Notes: a model not told the origin generated them from the sequence alone. A stretch of 8,159 nucleotides of DNA from an uncultured Collinsella sp. (GCA_902493835.1 CABURG010000074.1:1-8159); one strand, 5' to 3'; positions 1 through 5,845 are shown, counted from the first letter of the stretch. A program made the numbers and translations.

Positions 1-714
1 CGCACCAACGTGGAGGGCACCTTCCGCCTGCTGGAGGCCGTCCGCAAGCACGGCATCCGCTACCACCACGTCTCCACCGACGAGGTCTACGGCGACCTCG
101 CGCTCGACGACCCGGCGAAGTTCACCGAGGAGACGCCGTACCGCCCGTCCTCGCCGTACTCGAGCACCAAGGCCAGCTCCGACATGCTCGTGCGCGCCTG
201 GACCCGCACCTACGGGCTTCGCACCACGATCTCCAACTGCTCCAACAACTACGGCCCCTACCAGCACGTGGAGAAGTTCATCCCGCGCCAGATCACGAAC
301 ATCGTCGACGGCGTGCGCCCCAAGCTCTATGGCCGCGGCGAGAACGTCCGCGACTGGATCCACACCGAGGACCACTCCTCGGCCGTCTGGGACATCCTCA
401 CCAGGGGCCGCATGGGGGAGACCTACCTCATCGGGGCTAATGGCGAGAAGAACAACATCACGGTCCTGCGCATGATCCTCACGGCCATGGGCCGCGACCC
501 CGAGGACTTCGACTGGGTCGCCGACCGCCCCGGCCACGACCGCCGCTACGCCATCGACTCCACGAAGCTCCAGCGCGAGCTCGGCTGGAGGCCGGCCCAC
601 ACCGACTTCGCCGAGGGCCTCAAGGCCACCATCGACTGGTACGTCGCCAACGAGTCCTGGTGGCGGCCGGCCAAGGAGGCCACCGAGGCCAGGTACAGGG
701 CCCAGGGCCAGTAA
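1..714 (+). CDS. rfbB: dTDP-glucose 4,6-dehydratase, 5'-truncated by window edge
   Basis: RmlB/RfbB is a cytoplasmic NAD-dependent short-chain dehydrogenase that converts dTDP-glucose to dTDP-4-keto-6-deoxyglucose, the second step of dTDP-L-rhamnose synthesis. The frame is open from base 1 (fragment begins RTNVEGTFRLLEA), so the GTG at 10 is internal and not a start. About 237 residues are present. The family is about 340 long, so roughly 100 N-terminal residues, including the GxxGxxG nucleotide-binding loop, lie upstream of the window. In fragment numbering, HVSTDEVYGDL (23-33) carries the catalytic Thr-Asp-Glu and YSSTK (53-57) holds the Tyr and Lys of the YxxxK pair. NNYGPYQ, VRDWIHTEDH and DRPGHDRRYAID are the usual RmlB substrate-binding blocks. 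The next gene, rfbCD, performs the following two reactions, which supports the assignment. Third codon positions are almost all G or C. Confidence 0.96.
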   Translation, partial: RTNVEGTFRLLEAVRKHGIRYHHVSTDEVYGDLALDDPAKFTEETPYRPSSPYSSTKASSDMLVRAWTRTYGLRTTISNCSNNYGPYQHVEKFIPRQITNIVDGVRPKLYGRGENVRDWIHTEDHSSAVWDILTRGRMGETYLIGANGEKNNITVLRMILTAMGRDPEDFDWVADRPGHDRRYAIDSTKLQRELGWRPAHTDFAEGLKATIDWYVANESWWRPAKEATEARYRAQGQ

Positions 715-740
715 GACCGCATCCCGGCGAACCGCGCCGC

Positions 741-801
741 GGGGCGCCCGCGCGGGGCCGCAGGGCATGGGGATGACCCTGCGGCCCCGCGCGGGCGCCC
801 C
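741..801. terminator. Perfect 25-bp GC-rich hairpin between rfbB and rfbCD
   Basis: Arms 741-765 and 777-801 are exact reverse complements (25 of 25), closed by an 11-nt loop (766-776). The stem is almost entirely G/C. It starts 27 nt after the rfbB stop and ends about 20 nt before the rfbCD ribosome binding site. No T run follows on the plus strand (next bases are cggttaccc), so it is not a canonical intrinsic terminator. It could act as a U-tract-less terminator or attenuator, as a 3' stabiliser of the rfbB message, or be an inserted palindromic repeat. The structure is certain from sequence; its role is inferred. Confidence 0.6.
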
Positions 802-822
802 CGGTTACCCAACCTCTTCGAT

Positions 823-827
823 AGGAG
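823..827 (+). promoter_or_regulatory. Ribosome binding site of rfbCD
   Basis: AGGAG lies 10 nt upstream of the ATG at 838 and supports that start. It sits just beyond the 25-bp hairpin and so remains free when the hairpin forms. Confidence 0.7.
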
Positions 828-837
828 CTTTTCCCAC

Positions 838-2292
838 ATGGCAGACATCGCATTCGAGAAGGACCTCTCCGTCGCCGAGACCGGCATCGGGGGCCTCAAG
901 GTCGTCGACCTCGCCGTCCACGGCGACTCGCGCGGCTGGTTCAAGGAGAACTGGCAGCGCGCCAAGATGTGCGCCCTGGGCATCCCGGACCTCCGCGTCG
1001 TCCAGAACAACATCTCCTACAACGACAGCCGCGGCGTCACCCGCGGCATCCACGCTGAGCCCTGGGACAAGTTCATCTCCGTGGCCCGCGGCAGCGTCTT
1101 CGGCGCCTGGGTGGACCTGCGCGAGGGCAGCGCCACCTACGGCAAGGTCTACACGACCGTGCTCGACCCCTCGAAGGCCATCTACGTGCCGCGCGGCGTG
1201 GGCAACTCCTTCCAGGCCCTGGAGGACGGCACCGCCTACACCTACCTGGTGGACGCCCACTGGTCGCCGGAGCTCAAGAGGACCTACACCTTCGTGAACC
1301 TCGCCGACCCCGAGCTCGCCATCGAGTGGCCCATCCCGCTCGACGAGGCCACCGTCTCCGATGCCGACCTCAACCACCCGATGCTCAAGGACGTCGTCCC
1401 CATGGCGCCCAAGAGGACGCTCGTCACCGGCTGCAACGGCCAGCTGGGCCATGCGGTGCGTGCGCTCGCCGAGGAGCGCGGCGTGGCGAAGGACTTCGAC
1501 TTCTGCGACATCGACACCTTCGACATGTCCGACCCGGACGCCTACTCAAAATACGACTGGTCGCTTTACGGTACCGTGATCAACTGCGGCGCCTACACGG
1601 CCGTGGATAAAGCGGAGACCCCCGAGGGCCGCGTGACCGCCTGGAAGGCCAACGCCGCCGGTCCCGCTCTTCTCGCACGCACCTGCGCCGAGCACGGGAT
1701 CACCCTCGTCCACGTGTCCTCCGACTACGTCTTCGACGGCACCGCCGAGGTGCACGACGAGGACGAGCCCTTCTCTCCGCTGTCCGTCTACGGCCAGACC
1801 AAGGCCGCCGGCGACATCGCCGTGGCCGGGTGCCCGCGCCACTACGTCATGCGCAGCTCCTGGGTCATCGGCGAGGGGCACAACTTCGTCAAGACCATGA
1901 GGGGGCTGTCCGACCGCGTCGCCGACCCGGAGGATAAGCTCACGCAGGTCACGGTCGTTGACGACCAGCTGGGCCGCCTGACCTTCACGCGCGACATGGC
2001 CGAGGCCATCTTCCACGTGCTGGGGACGCACGCCCCCTACGGCACCTACGACTGCACCGGCTCCGGCACCGTCAAGTCCTGGGCCGATATCGCCCGCGCC
2101 GTCTTCGAGGCCGCCAACGGCAACGGGGACAGGGTCGTGCCGGTATCGACCGCCGACTACTACGCGAGCGCCGAGGGCCCCGTCGCCCCGCGCCCGGTCC
2201 ACTCCGCGCTCGACCTGTCCAGGCTCGAGGCTGCCGGCTTCCACATGCCCGACTGGGAGGAAGAGCTGGGGGAGTACATCAAGACGCTCTAG
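838..2292 (+). CDS. rfbCD: Bifunctional dTDP-4-keto-6-deoxyglucose 3,5-epimerase / dTDP-4-keto-rhamnose reductase (RmlC-RmlD fusion)
   Basis: This 484-residue protein joins the last two enzymes of dTDP-L-rhamnose synthesis. Residues 1 to about 188 are an RmlC cupin of the kind I recall from streptococci: RGWFKENWQ (32-40), GIHAEPWDKF (70-79, with His72 and Lys78), VDLREG, YVPRGVGNSFQ and ADLNHP. Tyr136 aligns with the family's catalytic Tyr. The second active-site His of the enterobacterial enzyme is Asn123 here, a change I remember also in streptococcal RmlC. Residues from about 192 to 484 are an RmlD reductase: VTGCNGQLG (196-204) for the nucleotide, VSSDYVFDG (293-301), and Tyr318/Lys322 of YxxxK. 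The domains meet at about PMAPKRTLV with almost no linker. Fusion gives a 1:1 ratio and perhaps channelling. rfbB lies upstream; a terminator follows the stop. Confidence 0.95.
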   Translation: MADIAFEKDLSVAETGIGGLKVVDLAVHGDSRGWFKENWQRAKMCALGIPDLRVVQNNISYNDSRGVTRGIHAEPWDKFISVARGSVFGAWVDLREGSATYGKVYTTVLDPSKAIYVPRGVGNSFQALEDGTAYTYLVDAHWSPELKRTYTFVNLADPELAIEWPIPLDEATVSDADLNHPMLKDVVPMAPKRTLVTGCNGQLGHAVRALAEERGVAKDFDFCDIDTFDMSDPDAYSKYDWSLYGTVINCGAYTAVDKAETPEGRVTAWKANAAGPALLARTCAEHGITLVHVSSDYVFDGTAEVHDEDEPFSPLSVYGQTKAAGDIAVAGCPRHYVMRSSWVIGEGHNFVKTMRGLSDRVADPEDKLTQVTVVDDQLGRLTFTRDMAEAIFHVLGTHAPYGTYDCTGSGTVKSWADIARAVFEAANGNGDRVVPVSTADYYASAEGPVAPRPVHSALDLSRLEAAGFHMPDWEEELGEYIKTL

Positions 2293-2314
2293 GCGCTATT
2301 AACTTTTCGAGAGT

Positions 2315-2344
2315 AAAAGTCGCCGTTCTTTAACGGCGGCTTTT
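2315..2344. terminator. Bidirectional intrinsic terminator between convergent genes
   Basis: Arms 2315-2327 and 2332-2344 form a 13-bp stem with one G-T wobble and a 4-nt loop (cttt). AAAA on the left arm and TTTT on the right arm give each strand a U-rich 3' side. The position between the rfbCD stop (2292) and the minus-strand transferase stop (2395) fits a shared terminator. A small alternative hairpin, ACTTTT (2302-2307) with AAAAGT (2315-2320), uses the same left-arm bases. The rest of 2345-2394 shows nothing recognisable. Confidence 0.87.
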
Positions 2345-2394
2345 CTTGTTGGTGGCTATCTGCGCAGTGGTGCCAATAGTATTTTGCGGAAGAT

Positions 2395-3366
2395 CTACCT
2401 CTCGCTTGGCTTGGAAGTAGGGTGGCCGGGCTGGTCGTCGTAGGCGTATTTGCTGTACACGTTGACCTCCCACTGCTTTTTTTCGACCTTTGCTACAGAA
2501 TCTAGGATGAAGCCGGTCGCAAGGCTCAGGCCGCACAGGAACATAAACGAGGCGGCGAGCATAGCGGTGGGGAAGCGCGGGACGAGGCCGGTCTGGAAAT
2601 ATTCGACAACGATGGGCATGCCCAGGGCGAGGCCGAATACCGCGAACAGAAGCGCTACGAGGCTGAAGAACTTCAGCGGGCGGTAGTCCTTGAACAGCGT
2701 GCCGATCATCGCAACGACTTTAATGCCGTCGCTCACTGTGTTGAGTTTGGACTCGGAACCCTCGGGACGGTCGCGGTACTCGATGGGCACATCTTTGATG
2801 CGCCAGCGGTGGTCGACGGCGTGGATCGAGAGCTCGGTTTCGATCTGAAAGCCCTCGGAAAGCACTGGGAAGGTTTTAACGAACGGGCGGCTCATGGCGC
2901 GGTAGCCGGTCATGACGTCATCGAAGCTGTAGCCATAGATCCACTTGATCATGGCGCGGACCAGATTGTTGCCAAAGCCGTGGAAGGCGCGCTTGTTTTC
3001 CTCGGCGTAGGTGCCGTTTGAAAGGCGATCGCCTACGGTCATGTCGGCCGTACCGTTAAGGATGGGCTCGCAGAGGGCCTTGGCCGCCTCGGCGGGGTAG
3101 GTGTCGTCGCCGTCGACCATCAGGTAGCAATCGGCGTCGATGTCGCGAAACATCTGGCGGCATACGTTGCCCTTTCCCTGACGGGGCTCAAAGCGGACCG
3201 TGGCGCCGTGCTCGGTGGCGATGCGTGAGGTATCGTCCGACGAGTTGTTGTCATAGACATAGACCGTCGCTTGCGGAAGCTCGCGGTGAAAGTCGTCGAT
3301 GACTTTGCCGATCGTGGGCGCTTCGTTGTAGCAGGGGATGATGACGGCGATGGATTCAGAATTCAC
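2395..3366 (-). CDS. Family 2 glycosyltransferase with two C-terminal membrane helices (dolichol-phosphate-mannose synthase-like)
   Basis: The protein has 323 residues and starts at GTG. The N-terminal GT-A fold shows IAVIIPCYNEAPTIGKVI (6-23), VYVYDNNSSDDT (35-46), and DGDD (95-98), which holds the metal- and nucleotide-sugar-binding DxD. MTGYRAMSR and EGFQIETELSIHA (181-193) are typical of the DPM1/GtrB-like subgroup, followed by the YRDRPEGSESKL block. Two hydrophobic stretches, about 233-256 and 266-289, should anchor it in the cytoplasmic membrane. Family members move a sugar from a nucleotide donor to a polyprenyl phosphate or a lipid-linked glycan. Donor and acceptor cannot be read here. 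Its divergent arrangement with the exporter genes and proximity to the rhamnose genes suggest a role in the same cell-wall polysaccharide. The GTG is supported by AAGGAG six nt upstream. Codon use is less GC-biased than in rfbCD. Confidence 0.9.
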   Translation of the reverse strand: MNSESIAVIIPCYNEAPTIGKVIDDFHRELPQATVYVYDNNSSDDTSRIATEHGATVRFEPRQGKGNVCRQMFRDIDADCYLMVDGDDTYPAEAAKALCEPILNGTADMTVGDRLSNGTYAEENKRAFHGFGNNLVRAMIKWIYGYSFDDVMTGYRAMSRPFVKTFPVLSEGFQIETELSIHAVDHRWRIKDVPIEYRDRPEGSESKLNTVSDGIKVVAMIGTLFKDYRPLKFFSLVALLFAVFGLALGMPIVVEYFQTGLVPRFPTAMLAASFMFLCGLSLATGFILDSVAKVEKKQWEVNVYSKYAYDDQPGHPTSKPSER

Positions 3367-3372
3367 TCAATG

Positions 3373-3378
3373 CTCCTT
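3373..3378 (-). promoter_or_regulatory. Ribosome binding site of the glycosyltransferase gene
   Basis: AAGGAG on the minus strand, six nt before the GTG at 3366-3364. It decides the GTG start, as no in-frame ATG sits at a suitable distance. Confidence 0.7.
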
Positions 3379-3396
3379 ATACGTTCAATCCTTGAA

Positions 3397-3426
3397 AGTA
3401 TAGCCGTTTGGGCTTGGCATCCTAAG
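3397..3426 (-). promoter_or_regulatory. Candidate promoter for the glycosyltransferase gene
   Basis: A minus-strand TATACT (3402-3397) makes a good -10 box. TTAGGA 17 nt upstream (3425-3420) is a weak -35 match (3 of 6). Transcription would begin near 3390, giving a leader of about 25 nt that contains the ribosome binding site. Prediction only. Confidence 0.4.
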
Positions 3427-3481
3427 ATGTGGGTTAGTTCTCCAGTTTTGTTGCGCGAATCGTTTGCATGGCCGTCGGGTC

Positions 3482-3487
3482 TATACT
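3482..3487 (+). promoter_or_regulatory. Candidate -10 box for the wzm-wzt operon
   Basis: TATACT on the plus strand, 40 nt before the wzm GTG, gives a leader of about 33 nt. No convincing -35 is found at 16-18 nt spacing; TTGCAT (3464-3469) is only 12 nt away. Its hexamer is identical to the one serving the divergent transferase gene. The box lies inside the upstream extension of the open frame, which argues against a start earlier than 3527. Confidence 0.4.
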
Positions 3488-3511
3488 GTTCGTTTGTCAA
3501 CGATTACGAGT

Positions 3512-3518
3512 AAAGGAG
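3512..3518 (+). promoter_or_regulatory. Ribosome binding site of wzm
   Basis: AAAGGAG lies 8 nt before GTG 3527. This places the true start 21 codons downstream of the beginning of the open frame at the TTG at 3464. Confidence 0.78.
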
Positions 3519-3526
3519 TTGCATCC

Positions 3527-4372
3527 GTGTCGGATCAGACAAAGCAACAAGAAACTCGCAGTCTGCCTGCGACGTTTGCTAAGAACGAATTTGAGAAGGA
3601 CGCGTTTATCCTTCGTCAGCTGGTTACCAAGGATTTTAAGATCAAGTATCGCCGTAGCGTTCTGGGCGTCGCATGGTCGGTGCTCAACCCGCTGCTGATG
3701 ATGATCGTCATGGCCATCGTGTTCTCGACGATTTTTGGCCAGGGTCGCAATGGCTCAATGACGCCCGAGATGTACCCGCTGTACTTGATCGTGGGTAACA
3801 TTACCTTTGCCGTCATGTCCGAGTCTACGAACCAGGCCCTGACGTCGATCGTGGGCGCTGCCCCTCTGCTCAAGAAGGTTAAGGTGCACCGCTGGGTCTT
3901 CCCGGTGCAGAAGGTGCTCTTCTCGCTGGTCAACTTTGCCTTCTCGCTGGTCGCCGTCGCCATCGTCATGCTGTGGTTCCGCGTTATGCCTTCTTGGCAC
4001 CTGATTCTGCTGCCGGTTTGCCTGCTGCTGCTTATGTGCTTCTGCATGGGCCTGGGCATGATGCTCTCTGCCCTTACGGTCTTCTTCCGCGACGTTATGC
4101 ATCTGTGGAGCGTCGTCATTACGGCGTGGACTTACATTACGCCCATCTTCTGGACGACTGACTATATTGCGCAAATGCCGCATCTCGTGCGCATTCTGGT
4201 CTATGCGAACCCCATGTACAACTACCTGCAGTTTATGCGTGATATCTTCCTGTTCCAGACCACGCCCTCGCTTATGACGTTTGGTATGTGCGTCGCTTGG
4301 GCGGTCCTTGCGCTTGTTATTGGCTACACCGTGTTCCATAAGTCCGAGCGCAAGTTCATCCTCTACATCTAA
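3527..4372 (+). CDS. wzm: ABC-2 type polysaccharide exporter, permease subunit (Wzm/TagG-like)
   Basis: The 281-residue integral membrane protein is the transmembrane half of an ABC exporter that moves a lipid-linked polysaccharide (O-antigen, teichoic acid or rhamnan type) across the cytoplasmic membrane. The N-terminal cytoplasmic segment leads into LVTKDFKIKYRRSVLGVAWS (32-51), the signature of this permease family, where an amphipathic stretch runs into the first helix. About six hydrophobic segments follow, roughly at 48-72, 83-97, 128-151, 159-182, 190-212 and 257-272. The block FFRDVMHLW is typical of ABC-2 permeases. The length fits the family's 255-285. The GTG start is chosen because AAAGGAG is well placed and the upstream extension overlaps a -10-like box. 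The stop overlaps the ribosome binding site of wzt, so the two subunits are co-transcribed and probably translationally coupled. Substrate is unknown; nearby rhamnose genes suggest a rhamnose-containing glycan. Confidence 0.93.
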   Translation: MSDQTKQQETRSLPATFAKNEFEKDAFILRQLVTKDFKIKYRRSVLGVAWSVLNPLLMMIVMAIVFSTIFGQGRNGSMTPEMYPLYLIVGNITFAVMSESTNQALTSIVGAAPLLKKVKVHRWVFPVQKVLFSLVNFAFSLVAVAIVMLWFRVMPSWHLILLPVCLLLLMCFCMGLGMMLSALTVFFRDVMHLWSVVITAWTYITPIFWTTDYIAQMPHLVRILVYANPMYNYLQFMRDIFLFQTTPSLMTFGMCVAWAVLALVIGYTVFHKSERKFILYI

Positions 4373-4376
4373 GGAG
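4371..4376 (+). promoter_or_regulatory. Ribosome binding site of wzt, overlapping the wzm stop
   Basis: AAGGAG begins within the wzm TAA (4370-4372). It is 7 nt from ATG 4384 but only 4 nt from GTG 4381, so the ATG is the preferred start. Confidence 0.7.
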
Positions 4377-4383
4377 TGCTGTG

Positions 4384-5151
4384 ATGACTGAATCTGTTGT
4401 TGATTACAGCGAACAGCCTCTGGCTGTCGAGGTCGACGACGTCACCATGATCTTTAACATGGCGTCCGAGTCGCTGACCAACCTCAAGGAGTACTTCATT
4501 AAGCTTGCCAAGCACGAGCTGTTCTTTGAGGAGTTTAGGGCGCTTAAGCACATCTCGTTTGATATTCATCGCGGCGAGGTCGTGGGTCTGGTCGGCACAA
4601 ATGGCTCCGGCAAGTCTACGATGCTCAAGATCATCGCCGGCGTGCTTGAGCCTAGCGAGGGCAGTGTTAGGGTGCACGGTAACATCGCGCCGCTGATTGA
4701 GCTTGGTGCCGGCTTTGACCCTGAGCTGACCGCCCGCGAGAACATCTATCTGAACGGCGCCCTGCTCGGCTATACCAAGGAGTTCATCGACGCCAACTTT
4801 GACGGCATTATCGAGTTCGCTGAGCTGCAGAACTTTGTCGATATGCCGCTTAAGAACTTCTCCTCGGGCATGGTGGCGCGTATCGCCTTTGCAATCGCGA
4901 CGATTACTGAGCCCGATATTCTGATCGTTGACGAGACGCTGTCCGTCGGTGACGTGTTCTTCCAGCAGAAGTGCGAGGCCCGCATCCAGCACTTTATCCA
5001 GAGCGGCGACGTGACGGTTCTGTTCGTTTCGCACTCCATGGAGCAGGTTGAGCGCATCTGCCAGCGTGCCGTTTGGATTGAGAAGGGTGACCTTCGCATG
5101 GACGGCCCGGTCGATGAGGTCTGCAAGGCGTATCGCGAGCAGTTCAACTAG
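4384..5151 (+). CDS. wzt: ABC polysaccharide exporter, ATP-binding subunit (Wzt/TagH-like, no C-terminal carbohydrate-binding domain)
   Basis: The 255-residue ATPase powers the Wzm channel. Walker A is GTNGSGKST (71-79), the signature loop is FSSGM (159-163, replacing LSGGQ as usual in this subgroup), Walker B is ILIVDE with Asp183-Glu184, and the switch His is His217 in FVSHS. The long insert between the first strand and ALKHISFDI (about 25-53) is characteristic of Wzt/TagH proteins. The protein stops straight after the nucleotide-binding domain (KAYREQFN). It therefore lacks the C-terminal glycan-binding domain that lets E. coli O8/O9a Wzt recognise a capped chain, so export is probably not gated by a terminal modification. 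That last point is inference. A GTG one codon upstream is an alternative start. Second gene of the wzm-wzt operon. Confidence 0.94.
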   Translation: MTESVVDYSEQPLAVEVDDVTMIFNMASESLTNLKEYFIKLAKHELFFEEFRALKHISFDIHRGEVVGLVGTNGSGKSTMLKIIAGVLEPSEGSVRVHGNIAPLIELGAGFDPELTARENIYLNGALLGYTKEFIDANFDGIIEFAELQNFVDMPLKNFSSGMVARIAFAIATITEPDILIVDETLSVGDVFFQQKCEARIQHFIQSGDVTVLFVSHSMEQVERICQRAVWIEKGDLRMDGPVDEVCKAYREQFN

Positions 5152-5153
5152 GT

Positions 5154-5159
5154 TATAAT
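5154..5159 (+). promoter_or_regulatory. Candidate -10 box for the tRNA-Arg gene
   Basis: A perfect TATAAT begins three bases after the wzt stop and 52 bases before the tRNA. Its -35 would fall inside the last wzt codons, where the hexamers at 16-18 nt spacing are poor. It implies a leader of about 40 nt removed by RNase P. Confidence 0.45.
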
Positions 5160-5165
5160 TACTTG

Positions 5166-5194
5166 CGCCCGACAGGCTTGCGCTTGCTTGGGCG
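5166..5194 (+). other. Imperfect hairpin in the wzt-tRNA spacer
   Basis: The outer stem 5166-5170 / 5190-5194 (CGCCC with GGGCG) encloses an inner stem 5173-5177 / 5182-5186 with a TTGC loop, separated by a small internal loop. It could fold in the tRNA leader or protect the wzt 3' end. No T run follows, so it is not a standard terminator. Modest support. Confidence 0.35.
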
Positions 5195-5205
5195 TGTGGT
5201 TATTT

Positions 5206-5282
5206 GCTCCATTAGCTCAGTTGGATAGAGCAGGGGACTTCTAATCCCAAGGTCGACGGTTCGAATCCGCCATGGAGCACCA
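5206..5282 (+). tRNA. tRNA-Arg (anticodon UCU)
   Basis: The full cloverleaf is readable. The acceptor 5206-5212 pairs perfectly with 5272-5278, the D stem GCTC/GAGC is 5215-5218 / 5228-5231, and the anticodon loop CTTCTAA is 5238-5244 with anticodon TCT at 5240-5242, decoding AGA. The T loop TTCGAAT is 5260-5266, the discriminator is A5279 and CCA is encoded (5280-5282). A at position 20 of the D loop (GGATA) matches the known arginine identity element. Two pairs are non-canonical: G27-A43 (5233/5249) at the top of the anticodon stem and A50-C64 (5256/5270) in the T stem. A candidate -10 lies upstream and a terminator directly downstream, so it appears to be a single-tRNA transcription unit. 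Confidence 0.95.
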
Positions 5283-5291
5283 TCGTTTATT

Positions 5292-5325
5292 AAGCCCGGA
5301 CCGCTTGGTGGTCTGGGCTTTTTTC
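5292..5325 (+). terminator. Intrinsic terminator of the tRNA-Arg unit
   Basis: Arms 5292-5302 and 5310-5320 form an 11-bp stem with one G-T wobble and a 7-nt loop, followed by a run of six T (5319-5324). It begins 10 nt after the tRNA CCA end. In the reverse direction it lies beyond the aroQ stop but has only a weak T stretch, so it may stop aroQ transcripts less well. The remaining 5326-5386 holds nothing recognisable. Confidence 0.88.
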
Positions 5326-5386
5326 ATCTTGTATGCTGCTGAAGCCGAGCGCGAGCAAGCCGCTGCTGTTTGTTGGGGTTGGCATT

Positions 5387-5824
5387 TTACTTTTCCAGAT
5401 ACTCTTTCAGCAGCTCCAGCGCGTGGGCGTAGCCCATCAGGCCTTCGCCCGTAATGGTGGCGAAGCAGGCTAGGCGGGCGTAGCTCACCTGGCGGAAGTC
5501 CTCGCGCGTCTCGACGGCGCTGATGTGGACTTCGACGGCAGGGATGGCGACGGCCTTGAGCGCGTCCAGGATGGCTACGCTGGTGTGCGTGTAGGCCGCC
5601 GGGTTGATGACGATGCCGTCAACTTTGCCGTAGGCCTCCTGGATCTTGTCGACGATGCTTCCCTCGTGGTTGGACTGGAAGACCTCGACCTCGTCAAAAC
5701 CCTGTGCAGCGCCCGCCTCCTGGCAGATCTGGACCAGGCGGTCGTAGTTGTCACTGCCGTAGATGCCCGGCTCGCGAATGCCGAGCATGTTGAGGTTGGG
5801 GCCGTTGATGACGAGTGCTTTCAT
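5387..5824 (-). CDS. aroQ: 3-dehydroquinate dehydratase, type II
   Basis: AroQ removes water from 3-dehydroquinate to give 3-dehydroshikimate, the third step of the shikimate pathway. The type II enzyme is a small flavodoxin-like cytoplasmic protein, usually a dodecamer. The 145 residues match the family length. MKALVINGPNLNMLGIREP opens the protein, with the conserved NGPNLN loop. Tyr22 in IYGSDNY is the expected catalytic Tyr, SNHEG (51-55) and INPAAYTHTS (73-82) supply substrate contacts, and EVHIS with His100 completes the site. After HIS the usual Asn is Ala103. The ATG at 5824 is chosen because the protein aligns from its first residue and a good ribosome binding site precedes it; the frame remains open upstream, but that extension antisenses no known domain and crosses a hairpin. 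It lies downstream of aroEK, which performs the next two steps. Confidence 0.95.
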   Translation of the reverse strand: MKALVINGPNLNMLGIREPGIYGSDNYDRLVQICQEAGAAQGFDEVEVFQSNHEGSIVDKIQEAYGKVDGIVINPAAYTHTSVAILDALKAVAIPAVEVHISAVETREDFRQVSYARLACFATITGEGLMGYAHALELLKEYLEK

Positions 5825-5829
5825 GATTG

Positions 5830-5837
5830 CTTCCTTT
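5830..5837 (-). promoter_or_regulatory. Ribosome binding site of aroQ
   Basis: AAAGGAAG on the minus strand, five nt before the ATG at 5824 (nine nt from the GGA core to the ATG). It decides against starts further upstream in the same open frame and lies only 8 nt beyond the 16-bp hairpin. Confidence 0.7.
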
Positions 5838-5845
5838 GCGATTGG

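Noticed and set aside
741..801. The long inverted repeat as a terminal repeat of an insertion sequence or a CRISPR unit
   Set aside because: There is no transposase, no second copy within the window, and only an 11-nt loop between arms, so it is a hairpin and not an element boundary or array.
805..1452. Long minus-strand open frame (215 codons) opposite rfbCD
   Set aside because: Composition-driven shadow of a GC-rich gene. Its protein is low-complexity, rich in Gly, Val, Ala and Asp, with no recognisable domain, while the opposite frame has full RmlC and RmlD motifs.
1546..2244. Minus-strand open frame (232 codons) opposite the RmlD domain
   Set aside because: Same kind of antisense shadow; no motifs, no ribosome binding site, and complete overlap with a certain gene.
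3464..3526. Upstream in-frame start of wzm at TTG 3464
   Set aside because: It has no ribosome binding site, overlaps the TATACT box and adds 21 residues absent from the family; GTG 3527 has AAAGGAG at 8 nt.
3755..4339. Minus-strand open frame (194 codons) opposite wzm
   Set aside because: The translation is rich in His, Arg, Gln and Glu, as expected from reading hydrophobic transmembrane codons backwards. No domain seen.
5206..5386. Integrated element at the tRNA-Arg gene
   Set aside because: No integrase, no duplicated tRNA 3' end and no foreign genes follow within the window; ordinary aromatic synthesis genes start 105 bases downstream.
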